From DASUUI01 sp964577965 (GTDB lineage Bacteria > Gemmatimonadota > Gemmatimonadetes > Gemmatimonadales > Gemmatimonadaceae), in NCBI GenBank assembly GCA_964577965.1, contig CAZOAT010000014.1, positions 1 to 45,151 of the forward strand: 45,151 nucleotides of DNA, given 5' to 3'. Position 1 is the first letter of the stretch. Every line of letters starts with the position of its first letter. Made by a program: the position numbers and the translations under genes. This document shows positions 41,320-45,151 of the stretch, piece by piece. Below the pieces are notes generated by a model. That model was not told where the DNA came from and searched no databases. It saw only the letters and a program-made list of their open reading frames with translations.

Positions 41320-42703
41320 CCCGGGCCGCGTCCCCCACCGCCCCGCCCACTCCAGCCGACTGGCTTCCTTCGGGCCCAGCAAGAGCCCGCTCGCGTGCCA
41401 GCTGAGCGATCCCCTCCTCGATGGTTCGGGAATGGTGCATCGAGCAGAACTTCGGGCCGCACATCCCGCAGAACTCCGCGCTCTTGAAGTACTCGGCGGG
41501 CAGAGTGTCGTCGTGATACTCGCGAGCGCGCTCGGGGTCGAGCGACAGGCGGAACTGCTCGTTCCAGTCGAAGGCGTATCGGGCGCGGGAGAGCGCGTCG
41601 TCGCGGTCGCGCACTCCGGGGCGCCCCCGGGCAATGTCTGCGGCATGGGCAGCAATCTTGTATGCGATCACCCCATTGCGCACGTCTTCTTTGTTGGGAA
41701 GGCCGAGATGCTCCTTGGGGGTGACGTAGCAGAGCATGTCCGCCCCGTACCAGCCGATCATCGCCGCCCCGATCGCGCTGGTGATGTGGTCGTAGCCCGG
41801 CGCGATGTCTGTAACGAGAGGACCGAGAGTGTAGAACGGAGCTTCGTGGCAGATCTCCTTCTGCTTCCGGACGTTCATCTCGATCTCGTGCATCGGGATG
41901 TGGCCCGGCCCCTCGACCATCACCTGGACGTCGCGCTCCCAGGCGCGGTGGGTCAGCTCCCCCAGCGTTTCCAGCTCGGCGAACTGCGCGCGGTCGCTGG
42001 CGTCTGCAATCGAGCCAGGCCGCAGCGAGTCGCCAAGTGAGATCGTGACGTCATACTGCCTGAGGATGTCGAGCACATCGTCGTAGTGCTCATACAGAGG
42101 GTTCTGCTTCCGGTGGTACATCATCCACACGGCGTGAAGCGAGCCGCCGCGGCTCACGATTCCGGTTACGCGCCCATGCACCAGCGGCAGGTGCTCGAAC
42201 AGAATTCCCGCGTGGATCGTCATGTAGTCCACGCCCTGACGCGCCTGGAGCTCGATCACGTCGAGAAAATCCTGGGCGGTGAGCTCTTCCAGCTGCTTCG
42301 TACCGATCACGGCCTGATAGATCGGCACAGTCCCGATCGGAACCGGCGACGCCGCGATGATTGCCTCACGCACACGATCGAGATCGTGCCCGGTCGAGAG
42401 ATCCATCACGGTGTCTGCGCCATAGCGGATGGCGGTGCGGAGCTTGTCCAGCTCCTCGTCCAGATCGGAGGTGACGGCCGAGGTACCGATGTTGGCGTTG
42501 ATTTTCACGCCGGCCACCTTACCGATCGCCATCGGCTCAAGCAGGCCCGCCAGGTGGCGGATGTTCGCGGGGATGATGAGTCGGCCCGTGGCGACCTCGT
42601 CGCGGATCAGCTCCGGTGCAAGGTTCTCGCGCTCGGCGACGAAGCGCATGGCGTCGGTGATCTCGCCCCGACGCGCGTAGTGCATCTGCGTGCGTGCTTC
42701 CAT
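41303..42703 (-). CDS. thiC: Phosphomethylpyrimidine synthase ThiC
   Basis: 466 residues, the short form lacking the N-terminal ThiC-associated domain. The radical SAM-type cluster motif is CGMCGPKFC near residue 420. Others are IPANIRH, KINANIGTSAV, GADTVMDLSTG, DYMTIHAGI, MVEGPGHIPMHEIEMNVR, FYTLGPLVTDIAPGYDHI and GADMLCYVTPKEHLGLP. It converts aminoimidazole ribotide to hydroxymethylpyrimidine phosphate, the pyrimidine half of thiamine. A TPP riboswitch ends 3 bases before the ATG. The first 14 codons are duplicated upstream (see the chimeric frame at 43620-43886). The 17-bp overlap leads into the M23 gene. Confidence 0.97.
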   Translation of the reverse strand: MEARTQMHYARRGEITDAMRFVAERENLAPELIRDEVATGRLIIPANIRHLAGLLEPMAIGKVAGVKINANIGTSAVTSDLDEELDKLRTAIRYGADTVMDLSTGHDLDRVREAIIAASPVPIGTVPIYQAVIGTKQLEELTAQDFLDVIELQARQGVDYMTIHAGILFEHLPLVHGRVTGIVSRGGSLHAVWMMYHRKQNPLYEHYDDVLDILRQYDVTISLGDSLRPGSIADASDRAQFAELETLGELTHRAWERDVQVMVEGPGHIPMHEIEMNVRKQKEICHEAPFYTLGPLVTDIAPGYDHITSAIGAAMIGWYGADMLCYVTPKEHLGLPNKEDVRNGVIAYKIAAHAADIARGRPGVRDRDDALSRARYAFDWNEQFRLSLDPERAREYHDDTLPAEYFKSAEFCGMCGPKFCSMHHSRTIEEGIAQLARERALAGPEGSQSAGVGGAVGDAARVAEVV

Positions 42704-42789
42704 TGTCTGACTCCCTACGCCGGTGCTGGCCGGATCAGGTTCAAAGGGACTCTCTCAGCCGGCTCAGCGGGAGCCGGCACCCCTGTCAG
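42662..42789 (-). repeat. Duplicated riboswitch/thiC-leader segment, downstream copy
   Basis: 128 bp covering the first 14 thiC codons, the ATG and the whole aptamer. It matches 43845-43975 with only two substitutions outside the P3 hairpin. Similarity ends abruptly on both sides. Confidence 0.95.
42707..42789 (-). promoter_or_regulatory. TPP riboswitch of thiC
   Basis: A complete THI-box aptamer on the minus strand. CTGAC and GTCAG close P1. GGGGTGCC, GGCTGAGA, CCCTTTGAACCTGATC, CCGG...CCGG around GCCAGCA, and GCGTAGGGA are the conserved segments. P3 is a 7-bp perfect stem (GCCGGCT/AGCCGGC). The only Shine-Dalgarno for thiC, AGGGAG, lies inside the conserved GUAGGGA at the 3' side of the aptamer with 8 bases to the ATG, so TPP binding should directly block ribosome access. 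Confidence 0.95.
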
Positions 42790-42830
42790 ATCGAAAGGTA
42801 CCGGTTTCTCATTCACGCGTGGGGTGGCGG

Positions 42831-43037
42831 TTATCGTTCGAACACCAGCGCGTCGGTCTCCGCATCGAAGCCGGCGATCTCGATCGGGCGTGGAGGCAGT
42901 AGCAGTGCGAGGTTGGCGCGAGAAAAAGCGCGCCGTCCGGTGATCGTCGCGAGCGGAGAAGCAGCGCCGAGCGAGTAGCGACTAGCGACCCGTGAGAGCG
43001 CCTCCCTCTCAGCGGAAGGCTGCGGCAGGCGTTTCAC
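42831..43037 (-). CDS. Small protein of unknown function (second gene between the riboswitches)
   Basis: 68 residues. Basic at the start (MKRLPQPSAEREALSRVASRY), with no signal peptide, ending with a hydrophobic patch (LALLLPPRPIEIAGFDAETDALVFER). I do not recognise it. Its start overlaps the stop of the upstream 128-residue gene by 4 bp (ATGA), supporting translation. It ends 41 bp upstream of the thiC aptamer on the same strand, so transcription could run through into thiC. Confidence 0.6.
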   Translation of the reverse strand: MKRLPQPSAEREALSRVASRYSLGAASPLATITGRRAFSRANLALLLPPRPIEIAGFDAETDALVFER

Positions 43038-43420
43038 CCCTCCACTCCGGCGATGCCCCGCAGGCGACGTACTGTAGCGATGAGCTTCTCCTCGATGAGG
43101 TCCAGCTCCTGATTGCCACCCTCGAGGTCGATTATGCCGGCGCGTACTGACGTGGCGACGTGATTCATGTATTTCACGTTGTCGAGCATCTCCTCGACGG
43201 CATGCCGAAGCTGGAAGAACCGTCGCCTGGCAGCCTGCGCACGCTTCAGTCGGCGCTGGAGATCCTCATGGGTCAGCCTCTGCGCCCGTTCGATCGCTTC
43301 CCCCAAAGTGGCGCCAGAAAAGACGCCTCGATCCGGAATGCCAGCGCTGGAGCCGCCAACTTCGGTGAAGTACAGTTTCGCGACGTGTTCGATCCCGTCG
43401 TATTCGCCGCGGATCGCCAC
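43034..43420 (-). CDS. Helical protein of unknown function (first gene between the riboswitches)
   Basis: 128 residues from GTG 43420, with GGGAGG nine bases upstream. The N-terminus is a small beta region (VAIRGEYDGIEHVAKLYF); most of the rest is charged helix, probably coiled (EDLQRRLKRAQAARRRFFQLRHAVEEMLDNVKYM). There is no signal peptide. The same frame stays open about 120 bases upstream of the GTG and reads LTTFDIDGRQYDV just before it, which looks like a beta hairpin continuing the domain, yet no ATG, GTG or TTG is present there. The gene may therefore be 5'-truncated or use a rare start. Function unknown. Confidence 0.65.
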   Translation of the reverse strand: MAIRGEYDGIEHVAKLYFTEVGGSSAGIPDRGVFSGATLGEAIERAQRLTHEDLQRRLKRAQAARRRFFQLRHAVEEMLDNVKYMNHVATSVRAGIIDLEGGNQELDLIEEKLIATVRRLRGIAGVEG

Positions 43421-43619
43421 GTCGTATTGCCTCCCGTCAATGTCAAAGGTTGTTAGGTGCTGTTGCGCGATGCCGAACTCCGGGATTAGCGAGCGTGCGC
43501 GTGCGGTTCCAGACTCTTGACGGCTCGAAAGCGGGCTTGCAGGCAGCCAACATATGGCAGGCGGCTGGCGTCTGCCAGTTTGCTATCGTCTAGCTCGACG
43601 TAGCAGATGCCGCGGCTGG

Positions 43620-43886
43620 TTACCGTCCCCGGAGCAGCTGTGCCAGCTCGGCCCGTGCACTGCTGCACGGGGGGATGAGGTGCTGTTCCAGGTCCTGCCG
43701 CCACAGCAGATAACCCTCATAGGCGCGAATCGCCAACAGCGGACACCAGTCTTGGAAGGGTCCGGGCTGCAAGCACCGATTCCGCCTGCCAACCCAGCCA
43801 CATCGTGTCCGCTGCCAGGACGCGGGCTTGTGCGTCCGCGCCGCCTCGCCCCGACGCGCGTAGTACATCTGCGTCCGTGCTTCCAT
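43620..43886 (-). CDS. Chimeric frame: 14 thiC codons fused to unrelated sequence
   Basis: An 88-codon frame immediately after the upstream TPP riboswitch, using the same ATG and embedded Shine-Dalgarno as thiC. It begins MEARTQMYYARRGE, identical to ThiC except Tyr for His at residue 8, and then diverges completely (AARTHKPASWQRTR, later CPLLAIRAYEGYLLWRQDLEQHLIP). The second part has fair GC3 and reads like coding sequence. A strong hairpin lies in its 3' half. A second open frame in another phase continues to 43486 (ending SLEPHAHAR), which could mean a frameshifted remnant of one older gene. It may be a real TPP-controlled small protein or a rearrangement scar. Confidence 0.4.
   Translation of the reverse strand: MEARTQMYYARRGEAARTHKPASWQRTRCGWVGRRNRCLQPGPFQDWCPLLAIRAYEGYLLWRQDLEQHLIPPCSSARAELAQLLRGR
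43652..43671. other. Strong hairpin inside the chimeric frame
   Basis: CCCGTGCA (43652-43659) and TGCACGGG (43664-43671) form a perfect 8-bp stem with a CTGC loop. It is not followed by a T-run in either direction. It might be part of a transcript structure downstream of the riboswitch or a relic of a mobile element end. Confidence 0.6.
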
Positions 43887-43975
43887 TGTCTGACTCCCTA
43901 CGCCGGTGCTGGCCGGATCAGGTTCAAAGGGACTCTCTCAGCCGCGCGTCGATACGCGCTGGGCACCCCTGTCAG
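43845..43975 (-). repeat. Duplicated riboswitch/thiC-leader segment, upstream copy
   Basis: 131 bp matching 42662-42789 in the same orientation about 1.18 kb away. Only two substitutions are seen in the coding part and none in the conserved aptamer core; the P3 hairpin is replaced. The boundaries are sharp on both sides. Confidence 0.95.
43890..43975 (-). promoter_or_regulatory. Second TPP riboswitch (upstream copy)
   Basis: A complete aptamer with the same P1 (CTGAC/GTCAG), the same GGGGTGCC, CTGAGAGAG, CCCTTTGAACCTGATC and GCGTAGGGA as the thiC copy. P3 differs: here GCGCGT pairs with ACGCGC around ATCG, above a GCC/GGC base. All TPP-contact segments are conserved, so it should still bind TPP. 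It precedes the chimeric frame by the same 3 bases that separate the other copy from thiC. Confidence 0.92.
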
Positions 43976-44183
43976 CTGCGAAATCCAAACTTTTTCGCGG
44001 TGAGTCGATCAGCCGTCGCGGGGATACGCTTCGACTGCCCGTTGCAGGAGCCCTGCTGAACCGCTGTAGCACCCGATGGTTACGAGTCCCTATGTTTCTA
44101 ACCGCATTGTCGCCGCGTCGATGGTGAGAGAGCGCGCAGCCGGGGTGGCGTAGCCTGGAGATGCGAAAACGCAGGAGAGTGGA

Positions 44184-44639
44184 GTGAGTCCAGCCGGCGC
44201 CCAGCCAGACGAGCCCCTGGCGCGAAAAATCACGCACCAACTGATCAACGGTCGCCGGAGCCATGCCGATGGGGACACTCCAGCGCGCGCCGCCGCATGT
44301 GACCGCCTCTATCGCGACCTCTCGCGCTGGGTTGGGCCGGACGGCTGCCATGCGCTCTTCACACGCGCGCTGGCAGAGTCGCTCACCGAATACCCGATCC
44401 TGGCGCAGGTTCAGCTCCGCCCCCGGGCGGAGCCCTACATCGACGGAGTCGCAGATACCGCCAGGAGCCACGGTGACGCTGCGACCGCGGACGCTCTGGA
44501 GTCGATCATCGTCCATGTCATCGAGCTTCTCCGCCGCCTCGTCGGAGACGACATGGCGATAAAACTGATCGAGCGAAGTCTCACTGCATCCGAGCGCGGC
44601 GATGCACTTTCCAATGACGCGCAGGGGGAAGCGGGATGA
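44184..44639 (+). CDS. Small protein of unknown function coupled to a KaiC-like gene
   Basis: 151 residues from GTG 44184, with AGGAG a few bases upstream. It is soluble and mostly helical: RLYRDLSRWVGPDGCHALFTRALAESLTEYPIL, then a C-terminal amphipathic part (ALESIIVHVIELLRRLVGDDMAIKLIERSL). I do not recognise the family. Its TGA overlaps the ATG of the KaiC-like gene (ATGA), so the two proteins are probably made together and may interact. The 208 bp upstream, shared with the divergent riboswitch transcript, hold no gene. Confidence 0.7.
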   Translation: MSPAGAQPDEPLARKITHQLINGRRSHADGDTPARAAACDRLYRDLSRWVGPDGCHALFTRALAESLTEYPILAQVQLRPRAEPYIDGVADTARSHGDAATADALESIIVHVIELLRRLVGDDMAIKLIERSLTASERGDALSNDAQGEAG

Positions 44640-45151
44640 ATGGCAAGCGACCGGTAATTCAGAGTATTCGCAGTGACGTGCCAGGCCTCGACACGGTGCT
44701 CGGCGGGGGGTTGCCGGAGTACTCCTTCAATCTGATCGCTGGCGGACCTGGTTCTGGAAAGACCACGCTTGCGCACCAGATAATGTTCGCCAATGCGACA
44801 GTCGAGCGGCCGGCCCTGTATTTCACCGTACTGGGTGAGCCCACGCTCAAGATGCTGCGCTACCAGAGTCAGTTCGGATTCTTCGATTCCGACCTTGCCG
44901 GATCCGCAATCGAGTTCATCAACCTCAGCACGGAAGTGGTGGAGCGGAAGCTGGCCGAGGTTCTGGAGCGGATCGCTCAAGAGACTGAACGCGCCAGGCC
45001 CGGCATGGTGATCGTCGACTCCTTCCGAACGATTATCAGTCGGCACGGCGCTTCCGGGCAGGGAGGAGCTTTCGAGCTCGATCAATTCATACAGCAGCTC
45101 GCTCTGCAGATGACCAGCTGGGAAGTAACCTCTTTTCTGCTGGGGGAGTAC
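44636..45151 (+). CDS. KaiC-like RecA-superfamily ATPase (partial, cut by window end)
   Basis: The first 172 residues are present. The KaiC-type start DVPGLDTVLGGGLPEYSFNLIAGGPGSGKTTLAHQIMF contains the P-loop at about 36-44; FTVLGEPTLKMLRYQSQFGFFD and the Walker B-like MVIVDSF near 124-130 follow. The single-ring or double-ring status cannot be told because the C-terminus is missing. KaiC homologues outside cyanobacteria often act in signalling with a histidine kinase or a response regulator, not in circadian timing. No kaiA or kaiB is visible. The start overlaps the preceding small gene. Confidence 0.9.
   Translation, partial: MNGKRPVIQSIRSDVPGLDTVLGGGLPEYSFNLIAGGPGSGKTTLAHQIMFANATVERPALYFTVLGEPTLKMLRYQSQFGFFDSDLAGSAIEFINLSTEVVERKLAEVLERIAQETERARPGMVIVDSFRTIISRHGASGQGGAFELDQFIQQLALQMTSWEVTSFLLGEY

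Noticed and set aside
40693..41655. A 320-codon frame for the M23 protein starting within thiC
   Set aside because: Codons before 41319 are the shifted shadow of thiC, while TTG 41319 gives a complete lipoprotein signal.
43452..43458. GTTAGGT, which fits an integron attC core site
   Set aside because: No matching inverse core (RYYYAAC) lies at a suitable distance and the adjacent sequence is coding, so a chance match is more likely.

Overview
This is a 45-kb piece of a GC-rich bacterial chromosome, densely coded on both strands, with no rRNA, tRNA, CRISPR array or intact transposon that I can see. Many neighbouring genes overlap by 1 to 20 bases, TTG and GTG starts are common, and lipoproteins and secreted hydrolases are frequent. 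The gene mix includes a fused E1 alpha/beta 2-oxoacid dehydrogenase, secreted M14 and matrixin-like peptidases, FadI/FadJ, a 7Fe ferredoxin, an ACR3 arsenite pump and a short-form ThiC. From memory this fits Gemmatimonadota or a related didermal phylum. That placement is inference, because no rRNA or ribosomal protein gene is present to test it.

Layout. 1-5.5 kb: crcB-DUF190-lipoprotein operon, fused E1 dehydrogenase, a DUF4412-like secreted protein and a small membrane protein. 5.5-9.4 kb: lipoprotein amidohydrolase, TerC family protein, thioredoxin-like ferredoxin, OsmC protein. 9.5-17 kb: one long leftward run fadI-fadJ-M14 peptidase-proline dehydrogenase-small protein-rsgA, mostly joined by stop/start overlaps, divergent from glpD. 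18.5-23.5 kb: greA, LOG protein, two phosphoesterases, a probably leaderless small gene and queG. 23.5-29.4 kb: an arsenic operon (arsR-acr3-metallophosphoesterase) beside a sulfide/persulfide operon (rhodanese-DUF2892, TauE/SafE, CstB-like persulfide dioxygenase, BigR-like ArsR regulator). Each has a recognisable sigma70 promoter with an AT-rich dyad in or next to the spacer. 29.6-33.5 kb: matrixin-like protease, thioredoxin-reductase-like protein, and an ECF sigma/anti-sigma/PDZ operon. 33.8-40.4 kb: a serine hydrolase with a lysine-rich tail, MIP18-type Fe-S assembly factor, ribonuclease D, alpha/beta hydrolase, nucleotide-pyrophosphatase-like lipoprotein, and ferredoxin behind a triplicated 24-bp repeat. 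40.4-44 kb: a thiamine locus with two TPP riboswitches. 44.2 kb to the end: a small gene coupled to a truncated KaiC-like ATPase.

The most unusual structure is the thiamine locus. A segment of about 130 bp, holding a complete TPP aptamer plus the first 14 codons of thiC, occurs twice in the same orientation about 1.2 kb apart. The downstream copy drives thiC-M23 peptidase-yhbY. The upstream copy drives a chimeric reading frame (14 thiC codons followed by 74 unrelated codons), followed by two small genes of unknown function. The two aptamers have different P3 hairpins that are both well paired. In both, the only Shine-Dalgarno sequence lies inside the conserved aptamer core. This could be a thiamine-controlled cassette of unknown role or the scar of a recent rearrangement.
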